Assembly: GCF_003332305.1 (NCBI RefSeq) | Contig: NZ_QOIO01000024.1 | Span: 1-64,000, forward strand | DNA: 64,000 nucleotides | Direction: 5' to 3' | DNA from: Microvirga aerophila | GTDB taxonomy: Bacteria; Pseudomonadota; Alphaproteobacteria; Rhizobiales; Beijerinckiaceae | Shown here: positions 1 through 6,722 of the stretch, piece after piece | Numbering within the stretch: position 1 is the stretch's first letter | Layout: each line of letters opens with the position of its first letter | Notes under the pieces: model-generated | The model's input: only the letters and a program-made list of their open reading frames with translations | Database searches by the model: none | What the model was told of the DNA's origin: nothing | Translations under genes and position numbers: made by a program

Positions 1-411
1 ATGCTGTACATGGCCGGCGGCGGGCGCATCACCCGCGTGCACGGCCCCTTCTGCTCCGACGAGGAGGTCGAGAAGGTCGTCGCCCACCTCAAACGACAGG
101 GCCGTCCGCAATATCTCGACGCCGTCACGGCGGACGAGGATGGCGGTGGCGGCGACGGCGGCGACGCGCCGGTCTTCGACCAGGGCGAGTTCGGCTCCGG
201 CGGCGGCGACCTCTACGACCAAGCCATCGCCGTGGTGCTGCGCGACAAGAAAGCCTCGACCTCCTACATCCAGCGCCGCCTGCAGATCGGCTACAACCGC
301 GCCGCGTCGCTGATGGAGCGGATGGAGAAGGAGGGCATCGTGGGGCCGGCCAACCATGCGGGCAAACGCGACATCCTCATGGAAAGCGCCGGAGGCATGG
401 ACGGGGATTAA
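1..411 (+). CDS. ftsK: DNA translocase FtsK, C-terminal end (5'-truncated by the window)
   Basis: Partial gene: the window opens inside the reading frame, so the first ATG is internal and only the last 136 residues are visible. FtsK is a septum-anchored hexameric ATPase that pumps DNA during division and activates XerCD dimer resolution. The motor domain is upstream of the window. What is visible is the end of the beta domain, a Gly/Asp-rich linker (about residues 45-70) and the winged-helix gamma domain that reads polar KOPS/FRS sequences, with the conserved stretch ASTSYIQRRLQIGYNRAA followed by LMERMEKEGIVGP. The gamma domain is strongly conserved, so the identification is firm although the catalytic part is not seen. 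Confidence 0.93.
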   Translation: MLYMAGGGRITRVHGPFCSDEEVEKVVAHLKRQGRPQYLDAVTADEDGGGGDGGDAPVFDQGEFGSGGGDLYDQAIAVVLRDKKASTSYIQRRLQIGYNRAASLMERMEKEGIVGPANHAGKRDILMESAGGMDGD

Positions 412-480
412 GCTTCGGCTTCGTCTTGGGGCGGAGAACCGGATCGGATTTTCGCGCGGTGCGCTAGCCACTGCGTCACT

Positions 481-507
481 ACGTGGCCATATAACGTGGC
501 CGATAAT
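481..507 (+). promoter_or_regulatory. Tandem ACGTGGCC repeat upstream of lolA
   Basis: The octamer ACGTGGCC occurs at 481-488 and again at 494-501, each followed by an AT-rich stretch, the second running into GATAAT (502-507), a possible -10 element. No convincing -35 box lies at the right distance. It may be a promoter/operator region for lolA, which starts at 540; only the direct repeat itself is certain. Confidence 0.25.
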
Positions 508-539
508 GGCGCTATGGTGGGCTCAAGGAGAATATTCGG

Positions 540-1511
540 ATGCGGTGTTCGGGCTTTGCGGCCTTTGCGACGGTTCTTGCGGCAGGTTTCGGCGCGGGAT
601 CATTGCCGGCTTCAGCCCAGATGGTGCCGACGGACATTCTCCTGCCGCAGTCGCACGGCCAGGAACCAGCCACGATGGAATCCATCGCGCAAGGGTTCAA
701 TCTTTCCGCCGCGCCGTTGCCCACCACCACGTTTCAGCCGAGAACGCCCCCCTCGGGCCCGGTCGCCATCGTCGAGTCGGAACCCGAACCGGATCCGATC
801 CTTGAACGGGCCAGGCCCGCCATGGCGGAGCCGGCCAAGCCACCGCCACCACCCACGCGGCCTGGTCCGCCCAAACCGGACGCCGGCGAGCCCATCGAGA
901 TCGCGCCCCGCCCGGTCGTCACTGCGGCCGCCGGCTCCGAGGCCTTGGGCAAGGTCGAGCAGCTCTCGAACCGGGAGATCGTCGAGCGGGCGAACGCTTA
1001 CTTCACGAACCTGACCACACTGGTGGCGGATTTCACGCAAGTGGGCGGCGACGGACGCCGGCAGGGCGGAACGCTCTATCTCCAGCGGCCCGGCAAGGTG
1101 CGCTTCGAGTACGACTCGCCCGCCACCCTTGAGGTGATCGCCGACGGCTCGTCGGTGGCCGTGCGCGACAAGAAGCTCGCCACCCAGGACCTCTATTCGA
1201 TTTCGCAGACGCCCCTGAAATTCCTCCTGCGCGAGCAGGTCAATCTCGGCCAGGACATCACGATCCGGGGCATCACCACCGACAACGATTCCGTGCGCGT
1301 CGCCCTGGAAGACCGCTCGACGCTGGGCGGCACCTCCCGGATCACCCTGTATTTCGACCCCAAGATCGAGACCTTGACCCAGTGGCGCATCGTCGACCCG
1401 CAGGGCTTCCAGACCGCCGTGATCCTGAACAAGACCCAGAGAGGCCGCCGCATGGACCCGGACCTGTTCAAGATCCAGTACGAGGCCATCCTCGGCAATA
1501 GCAACCGGTAA
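540..1511 (+). CDS. lolA: Outer-membrane lipoprotein carrier protein LolA with long Pro-rich N-terminal extension
   Basis: LolA ferries lipoproteins through the periplasm from the LolCDE transporter to the outer membrane. The first 26 residues form a Sec signal peptide with a probable cleavage after Ala-Ser-Ala (residue 26). Residues about 27-135 are a low-complexity Pro/Ala/Glu-rich segment, and the LolA fold begins near residue 140 (SNREIVERANAYF) with the typical stretch LYLQRPGKVRFEYDSP. At 323 residues it is about 110 longer than an average LolA because of that linker. The start is supported by AAGGAG at 525-530, 9 bases before ATG. It follows ftsK and precedes xthA on the same strand, an arrangement often seen in rhizobia. 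Family confidence is high; the role of the extension is unknown. Confidence 0.9.
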   Translation: MRCSGFAAFATVLAAGFGAGSLPASAQMVPTDILLPQSHGQEPATMESIAQGFNLSAAPLPTTTFQPRTPPSGPVAIVESEPEPDPILERARPAMAEPAKPPPPPTRPGPPKPDAGEPIEIAPRPVVTAAAGSEALGKVEQLSNREIVERANAYFTNLTTLVADFTQVGGDGRRQGGTLYLQRPGKVRFEYDSPATLEVIADGSSVAVRDKKLATQDLYSISQTPLKFLLREQVNLGQDITIRGITTDNDSVRVALEDRSTLGGTSRITLYFDPKIETLTQWRIVDPQGFQTAVILNKTQRGRRMDPDLFKIQYEAILGNSNR

Positions 1512-1587
1512 CCGTCCCGGGCATTACGGCTTCCCTCCCGGCGCAATCTGTCGTAGCCGGAAATCAGGCTTGCCGAAGGACCGTGCC

Positions 1588-2403
1588 GTGAAACTCACCG
1601 TCTCCACCTGGAACATCAATTCCGTCCGCCTGCGCATCGACCAGGTGAAGCGCTTCCTGAAGGAGCGCCGCCCGGACGTTCTGTGCCTGCAGGAGACCAA
1701 GTGCCCGAACGACAAGTTCCCGTTGAAGGAGCTGCAATCCTTCGGTTATCCGTTCGTCGTGCATATGGGCCAGAAAGGCTACAACGGCGTGGCTATCCTG
1801 TCGCGCTACCCGTTCTCCGACACCAGCGTGATGGAGATGTGCGGACGGTCCGACGCGCGCCACATCACCGTGACGCTCTCGCCCCAGGCCAAGGCGGCGT
1901 CCGGCCTCGTGATTCATAACTTCTACGTGCCGGCGGGCGGCGATATCCCGGACCAGAACCTCAACGAGAAATTCCGCCACAAGCTTCAGTTCATGGATGA
2001 ACTGCGCTCGTGGGGCGGGCGCCAGAAACCGACAGCCACACCGGCGATCCTGGTGGGCGACCTCAACGTTGCGCCCCTGGAGCACGACGTCTGGAGCCAC
2101 AAGCAGCTTCTCGACGTGGTGAGCCATACGCCCGTCGAGACGGCGGCTCTGGAGGAACTGCGCCAGGAGGCAGGCTGGGTCGACGCCATGCGGCTCCTCA
2201 AGCCTGAGCCGGAAAAGATCTATTCCTGGTGGAGCTATCGCTCGCCGGATTGGGAGGCCGCCAACAAGGGCCGTCGTCTTGATCACATCTGGGTCTCGGA
2301 CAACATGAAGGGCGCCCTACGGTCCATCGATGTCTCCCGCGAAACCCGAGGCTGGGAACGGCCATCGGACCACGTGCCGGTCACGGCGGTGCTGGAGTTT
2401 TAG
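1588..2403 (+). CDS. xthA: Exodeoxyribonuclease III
   Basis: Mg-dependent AP endonuclease and 3'-5' exonuclease of the exonuclease-endonuclease-phosphatase fold, acting in base excision repair. Visible family landmarks are TWNINSVRLR at the N-terminus, LQETKCPN with the metal-binding Glu, GYNGVAILSR, GDLNVAPLEHDVW and the C-terminal RLDHIWVS and PSDHVPV motifs containing the catalytic Asp/His. The frame is open from a TTG at 1570, but GTG at 1588 gives the usual N-terminus (MKLTVSTWNIN) and has AAGGA at 1576-1580 at a good distance, so GTG is preferred; the product is 271 residues, normal for the family. It probably lies in one transcript with lolA. Confidence 0.93.
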   Translation: MKLTVSTWNINSVRLRIDQVKRFLKERRPDVLCLQETKCPNDKFPLKELQSFGYPFVVHMGQKGYNGVAILSRYPFSDTSVMEMCGRSDARHITVTLSPQAKAASGLVIHNFYVPAGGDIPDQNLNEKFRHKLQFMDELRSWGGRQKPTATPAILVGDLNVAPLEHDVWSHKQLLDVVSHTPVETAALEELRQEAGWVDAMRLLKPEPEKIYSWWSYRSPDWEAANKGRRLDHIWVSDNMKGALRSIDVSRETRGWERPSDHVPVTAVLEF

Positions 2404-2471
2404 GCGCGACCAGCGGATTGTGGGCATATCTTGGTTATTTCCCGCATTCGGATATCTGTTATTGTCCCGAC

Positions 2472-3980
2472 ATGACCCAACGGAATGCTGAAGCTCGCCA
2501 GGTGACTGGTGCGGCTCTCGAACCGATGACTGCCGCGGATATCGAGGCCATTGGCCGCATCGGCGCAGTATCATCGATCCTGGAGATCGTGCTGGAAACC
2601 ACCGGCTTGGGATTTGCGGCCGTTGCTCGCGTGACCGAAACATCCTGGACGGCCTGTGCGGTGCTCGACCGGATCGGTTTCGGCCTTGGGGTTGGCGGAT
2701 CGCTTGACGTCGCCACGACCTTCTGCTCCGAGATCCGGGCGTCCAGCACACCTATCGTCATCGACCAGGCCAGCCGGGATGCGATCTTCTGCCAGCATCC
2801 GACGCCGAAAATGTACGGCTTCGAGAGCTACATCGCTGTTCCGATCATCCTGCGATCGGGCAAAACCTTCGGGACGATCTGCGCGCTGGACCCGAAACCC
2901 GCCAGTCTATCCGATCCTAAGATCCTGAAGACCCTGCAGCTTTTCGCCCAGCTCATCGCTACGCAAATCGAACTCGACGAAAGCCTGGCCGAGCTCAAGG
3001 CCGAGCGGGAGCACTTGCGCAACCTGTTCCGGCAGACGCCGAGCATCATGAGCGTCGTTCGCGGACCGGACCACATCCTCGACATGGCCAACGACGCCTA
3101 CAGGCATCTCGTCGGCCAGGAGCGGCCGCTGCTGGGCCTCCCGGTCCGGGATGCGCTGCCGGAGGTGAGGGATCAGGGATTTCTCGACCTGCTGGACCAG
3201 GTCTATCGCACCGGACAGCCCCATATCGGGCGAGCTCACCGCATCCTCCTTGCACGGGATCCGAATGGCCCGCCGGAGGAGCGGTTTCTCGACTTCATCA
3301 TGCAGCCGATCACCGACGGCAACGGCCGCGTGACGGGGATCTTCAGCGAGAGCATCGACGTCACCGATCACAAGCGCTCCCTGGATCACCAAGAGCTCCT
3401 GATCCATGAACTGAACCACCGGGTGAAGAACACCCTGGCGACCGTGCAATCCATCGCCTACCAGTCCCTCAAGCGGGCTCAGTCCGTGGATCACGCGCGG
3501 CACAGCCTCGAGAGCCGGCTGATGGCGCTTTCCCGGGTGCATGATCTGCTGACCCAGGAGAGCTGGGAGAGCGCGGATCTTCGCACCGTTGCCCATCAGG
3601 CGGTGTCGCCTTTCGACGGGACCGGAACGTCGCGTTTTACCCTGTCCGGACCAGAGATCAGGCTTCCGCCCCGGCAGGTGTTGCCGCTGTCCATGACATT
3701 CCACGAACTGCTGACCAACGCCGTCAAATACGGCGCGCTGTCGGCGCCCGGGGGCAGGGTTTCCCTATCATGGGACCGCGATAAGGACCGCAGGATGCTG
3801 GTGCTGACTTGGCGTGAACAGGACGGGCCGGCGGTGCAGCCGCCCACCGAGCGCGGGTTCGGCACCCGCCTGATCCAGCGCGGCCTCGCCCAGGAACTCG
3901 ACGGATCCGTCGATATGAGCTTCGAGCCGTCGGGCGTGATCTGCACGATCCGGATTCCGCTGACGAACGGTCGGGCGTAG
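2472..3980 (+). CDS. HWE-family sensor histidine kinase with GAF and PAS domains
   Basis: Cytoplasmic two-component kinase of 502 residues from ATG 2472; a TTG at 2418 would add 18 residues without family support. Order of domains: GAF (about 20-165), short helical linker, PAS (about 185-300), then an HWE dimerisation and ATPase module. The phospho-acceptor is His316 in HELNHRVKNTLA. The N box is HELLTNAVKYGALS, and the W-x-E signature that names the family is Trp447-Arg-Glu449 in LTWREQDGP. No transmembrane segment is visible, so it probably senses a cytosolic signal, for example light or redox through a bound cofactor. No response regulator lies beside it on the same strand; the regulator pair to its right is convergent and of the OmpR class, which HWE kinases do not usually serve. 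Substrate unknown. Confidence 0.88.
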   Translation: MTQRNAEARQVTGAALEPMTAADIEAIGRIGAVSSILEIVLETTGLGFAAVARVTETSWTACAVLDRIGFGLGVGGSLDVATTFCSEIRASSTPIVIDQASRDAIFCQHPTPKMYGFESYIAVPIILRSGKTFGTICALDPKPASLSDPKILKTLQLFAQLIATQIELDESLAELKAEREHLRNLFRQTPSIMSVVRGPDHILDMANDAYRHLVGQERPLLGLPVRDALPEVRDQGFLDLLDQVYRTGQPHIGRAHRILLARDPNGPPEERFLDFIMQPITDGNGRVTGIFSESIDVTDHKRSLDHQELLIHELNHRVKNTLATVQSIAYQSLKRAQSVDHARHSLESRLMALSRVHDLLTQESWESADLRTVAHQAVSPFDGTGTSRFTLSGPEIRLPPRQVLPLSMTFHELLTNAVKYGALSAPGGRVSLSWDRDKDRRMLVLTWREQDGPAVQPPTERGFGTRLIQRGLAQELDGSVDMSFEPSGVICTIRIPLTNGRA

Positions 3981-3992
3981 CGCCCTTGAGGG

Positions 3993-4487
3993 CTATTCGG
4001 TTTCGTCCGGGCGAGGGACCGGTCCCTCGCCGTCGATGGCGATGAGCTGGCGGCGGACCTGTTCCAGCCCATCCGTCAGCCGCGTCAGTTCCTCGGCCAT
4101 GGCCTGATGCATGGCCGAGGCGGCGTTCGGGAACTCCTCCAGCACGCGGCGCATGAGGCTGGGCGACACCCGGATCACCGTGGAGGGCTCCCGTGCGATG
4201 GCGGTGGCCGGTCGCTCGATCCTGGCGAACAGCGCCGCCCGGCCGATCACCGAGCCTGGCCCGGCGATGAAGGCCGCGGGCGACCCGTCGTCCCGCGCGT
4301 CGAGCGCAACGGCGCCCCGGCTAACCACGTAGCCGCCATCCGACTTGTCGCCCTTGCGGAACAGCATGTCGCCCGCCCGAAGGGTGCGGTTCTCGGATGC
4401 GAACGCGACAAGCCTGAGCGCATCCCGTTCGAGCAGGTTGAACAGGGGCGCGCCGGACAGGACCGCGATGTCGTCGTCGAGGGCCAT
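3993..4487 (-). CDS. Cyclic nucleotide-binding (cNMP) domain protein
   Basis: Protein of 164 residues consisting of one CAP_ED/cNMP-type beta-barrel (about residues 12-120, with PLFNLLERDALRLVAF and the FRKGDKSDGGYVVSRGAVAL core) followed by a helical tail. There is no helix-turn-helix, so unlike Crp/Fnr it should not bind DNA directly. The phosphate-binding cassette is not clearly canonical, so ligand binding is uncertain. Its ATG at 4487 directly abuts the stop codon of the response regulator gene (4488-4490) with no separate ribosome site visible, which suggests translational coupling and a shared role. I do not know its function. Confidence 0.8.
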   Translation of the reverse strand: MALDDDIAVLSGAPLFNLLERDALRLVAFASENRTLRAGDMLFRKGDKSDGGYVVSRGAVALDARDDGSPAAFIAGPGSVIGRAALFARIERPATAIAREPSTVIRVSPSLMRRVLEEFPNAASAMHQAMAEELTRLTDGLEQVRRQLIAIDGEGPVPRPDETE

Positions 4488-5174
4488 TTACGGGATCAGC
4501 TTGTAACCGCCGGGCTCGGTGACCAGGATGCGGGCGTTGGAGGGGTCGGCCTCGATTTTCTGCCGCAGCCGGTAGATATGCGTCTCGAGGGTGTGGGTGG
4601 TGACGTTCGAGTTGTAGCCCCAGACCTCGGTCAGCAGGGTCTCGCGGCCCACCACCGCCTGGCCCGCCCGGTAGAGATAGCGCAGGATCGCCGTCTCCTT
4701 CTCGGTGAGCTTGAGCTTGGAGCCCTTTTCCGTGGCGAGGAGCTTCGAGCCCGGACGGAACGTATAGGGGCCGATCTGGAAGACTGCGTCCTCGCTCGCC
4801 TCGTATTGACGCAGCTGCGCCCGGATGCGCGCCAGCAGCACCGCGAACTTGAACGGCTTGACCACGTAGTCGTTGGCCCCGGCCTCCAGCCCCATCACGG
4901 TGTCGTTGTCCGATCCCTGGCCGGTCAGCATGATGATCGGGCTGCGGAAGCCGTCTTGGCGCATGAGCTTGACGGCCTCGCGCCCGTCCATGTCGGGCAG
5001 GCCCACATCCATGATGGCGAGGTCGATCCGGTCGCCCTTCACGGCCTCGATGGCCGCGGCGGCGGTCTCGGCGGTGGCGATCCGGAATTCGTCGTACAGC
5101 CCGAGCTGCTCCGCGAGCGTGTCGCGCAGATCCTGATCGTCGTCGACGACGAGGAGACGGCTGGCATTCGACAT
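4488..5174 (-). CDS. OmpR/PhoB-family response regulator, CenR-like
   Basis: Receiver domain (residues about 5-120) with the acidic pocket VVDDDQD, phospho-acceptor Asp56 in IMDVGLPDMDG, the conserved Thr in MLTGQ and Lys in VVKPFKF; then a winged-helix DNA-binding domain (about 130-228) ending in LETHIYRLRQKIEADP and EPGGYKL. The overall pattern resembles the orphan, envelope-related regulator CenR of alphaproteobacteria, which is essential in several species; that assignment is from memory of the family and needs a tree. The next gene, a cNMP-domain protein, follows without a gap. A possible promoter lies upstream at 5285-5314. No kinase gene is linked in the same operon. Confidence 0.88.
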   Translation of the reverse strand: MSNASRLLVVDDDQDLRDTLAEQLGLYDEFRIATAETAAAAIEAVKGDRIDLAIMDVGLPDMDGREAVKLMRQDGFRSPIIMLTGQGSDNDTVMGLEAGANDYVVKPFKFAVLLARIRAQLRQYEASEDAVFQIGPYTFRPGSKLLATEKGSKLKLTEKETAILRYLYRAGQAVVGRETLLTEVWGYNSNVTTHTLETHIYRLRQKIEADPSNARILVTEPGGYKLIP

Positions 5175-5284
5175 CTCAAACCCTTCAACTCGGTGGAACG
5201 CGGGAAGCGTCGAGGCAAACGTCCGCCGATCGGGGCCGGCGGCGCGCCACAGTCGTCAAGTCATACATGATCTTTCCGGATCAT

Positions 5285-5314
5285 GTTCTAGAGTAGTTAT
5301 TCTCACCTTGACAA
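5285..5314 (-). promoter_or_regulatory. Possible sigma-70-type promoter for the response regulator operon
   Basis: Read on the minus strand: TTGTCA (-35, positions 5314-5309), an 18-base spacer, and TAGAAC (-10, positions 5290-5285). The -35 matches consensus at five of six bases and the -10 at four of six. It lies about 110 bases before the ATG at 5174, in the divergent gap shared with the L,D-transpeptidase gene. Confidence 0.35.
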
Positions 5315-5343
5315 CAAGGCGCTGGTCCAGCCCTTCCACTGCC

Positions 5344-5877
5344 ATGAAGCGCGACTACGTCAACATCATCCGGGTCTTCCGCTCCCCTGTCGACCACCGG
5401 CGCGGGCGGCTCGTGGCGGGCAATCTCGTCCTCCCCTGCGCCCTTGGGCGCTCGGGGCCGCGCCGCGCCAAGCGCGAGGGCGACGGCGCCTCGCCGATCG
5501 GCCGCTTCGCCCTGCTGCAAGCCTTCTACCGGGCCGATCACGGCCCGCGCCCCCGCACTGGGCTTGCCCTTCGTCGCATCCGGCCCGGCGACGGCTGGTC
5601 CGACGAGCCGCGCGACAGGCGCTACAACCGTCTGGTGCCCCTGCCCTACGAGGCGAGCCACGAAAAGATGTGGCGCAATGACCACCTCTACGACGTGGTC
5701 ATCGACATCGCGTGGAACCGGGGGCCCATCATCGGCGGACGCGGCAGCGCCATCTTCCTCCACCTCGCCCGCCCGGGCTTCACCCCGACGGAAGGCTGCG
5801 TCGCCGTCGACCGGCGCACGATCCGCCGCCTCATGCAGCGGATCGGGCCGAGGACCACGATCGAGATCGTGGGGTAG
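5344..5877 (+). CDS. L,D-transpeptidase (YkuD) family protein
   Basis: YkuD-fold enzyme expected to act on peptidoglycan stem peptides. His140 (FLHLARPG) and the nucleophile Cys152 (TEGCVAV) form the catalytic core; the canonical Ser/Thr-His-Gly-Cys is replaced by Thr-Glu-Gly-Cys, as in a rhizobial subgroup of the family. The protein is 177 residues from ATG 5344. A TTG at 5308 would only add a short unsupported stretch. No clear signal peptide is visible at the chosen start, so export is uncertain. It is divergent from the response regulator gene, which fits a cell-envelope theme if that regulator is CenR-like. Confidence 0.8.
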   Translation: MKRDYVNIIRVFRSPVDHRRGRLVAGNLVLPCALGRSGPRRAKREGDGASPIGRFALLQAFYRADHGPRPRTGLALRRIRPGDGWSDEPRDRRYNRLVPLPYEASHEKMWRNDHLYDVVIDIAWNRGPIIGGRGSAIFLHLARPGFTPTEGCVAVDRRTIRRLMQRIGPRTTIEIVG

Positions 5878-5906
5878 GACTTAAGCAACGGCAGGCATGT
5901 TCTGAG

Positions 5907-6584
5907 TCACGCCTGCGGCCGCGTCCCAAAAATCGCGCTGCCCACCCGCACATGGGTGGCGCCGAGCTGTATCGCCGCGTCGAAATCGGCGCTCATGCCC
6001 ATGGATAGCACGGACAGGCCGTTGCGCTTCGCCATCATGTTGAGGAGCGCGAAATGTGGTGACGGCGGATCCTCCGCCGGGGGAATACACATCAGGCCCT
6101 CAATGGCGAGGCCGTGCTTCGTACGGCAGGCCTCGATGAAGGCGTCCACCTCGGCGGGCATGACGCCGCCTTTCTGCGGCTCCTCGCCGGTATTGACCTG
6201 GACCAGCAGGCGCGGGCGTTTGCCGGACTTCGCGATCTCCTTGGCGAGGGCTTCGGCCAGCGACGACCGGTCGAGGGTGTGGATCACGTCGAAGAGCTCC
6301 ACCGCCTCCCGGGCCTTGTTGGACTGGAGCGGGCCGATCATGTGGAGCTCCACGTCCGGGTAGCGCTCGCGCAGGGCTGGCCATTTGGCCTTGGCCTCCT
6401 GCACGTAGTTCTCGCCGAAGACCCGCTGGCCCGCCGCCAGGACCGGCTCGATATCCTCGACTGGAAAGGTCTTGGAGACCGCCACAAGGGTGACGGACGA
6501 GGGATCGCGCTCGTAGTCGGAGGCGGCGCGATGGATGGCGGCCCGGACGCTGTTCAGGGCCTCGACGGGGTTGTGGTCGCTCAT
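5907..6584 (-). CDS. YggS-family pyridoxal phosphate homeostasis protein
   Basis: PLP-binding alanine racemase-like barrel protein (PLPBP/YggS/ProSC) that buffers pyridoxal 5'-phosphate and affects amino-acid metabolism; it has no known catalytic turnover. The PLP lysine is Lys38 in LVAVSKTFP. Other family landmarks are GENYVQEAKAKW, HMIGPLQSNK, and SMGMSADFDAAIQLGATHVR near the C-terminus, with RVGSAIFG. Length 225 residues is normal. It is convergent with the L,D-transpeptidase gene (gap of about 29 bases) and divergent from leuS. Confidence 0.95.
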   Translation of the reverse strand: MSDHNPVEALNSVRAAIHRAASDYERDPSSVTLVAVSKTFPVEDIEPVLAAGQRVFGENYVQEAKAKWPALRERYPDVELHMIGPLQSNKAREAVELFDVIHTLDRSSLAEALAKEIAKSGKRPRLLVQVNTGEEPQKGGVMPAEVDAFIEACRTKHGLAIEGLMCIPPAEDPPSPHFALLNMMAKRNGLSVLSMGMSADFDAAIQLGATHVRVGSAIFGTRPQA

Positions 6585-6722
6585 CAGGTCCTCAGTGGCT
6601 CCGGTTCAAGGCTGTCTGGCGCGCGAAACCGTTGACCGCGCGGGAGAGCTGTGTCCTAGTCCGCCGCAACCCGGCGGCGCAAGCCGCTTCGACTGTTTAA
6701 GCTGACGGACAAGTGACGAGCA

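Noticed and set aside
25..60. Window start as a true gene start (ATG at 1)
   Set aside because: The FtsK motor domain must precede this; the ATG is internal to ftsK.
5308..5336. TTGACA at 5308 as promoter of the L,D-transpeptidase gene
   Set aside because: No acceptable -10 hexamer at 16-19 bases; the same bases are better explained by the minus-strand promoter.
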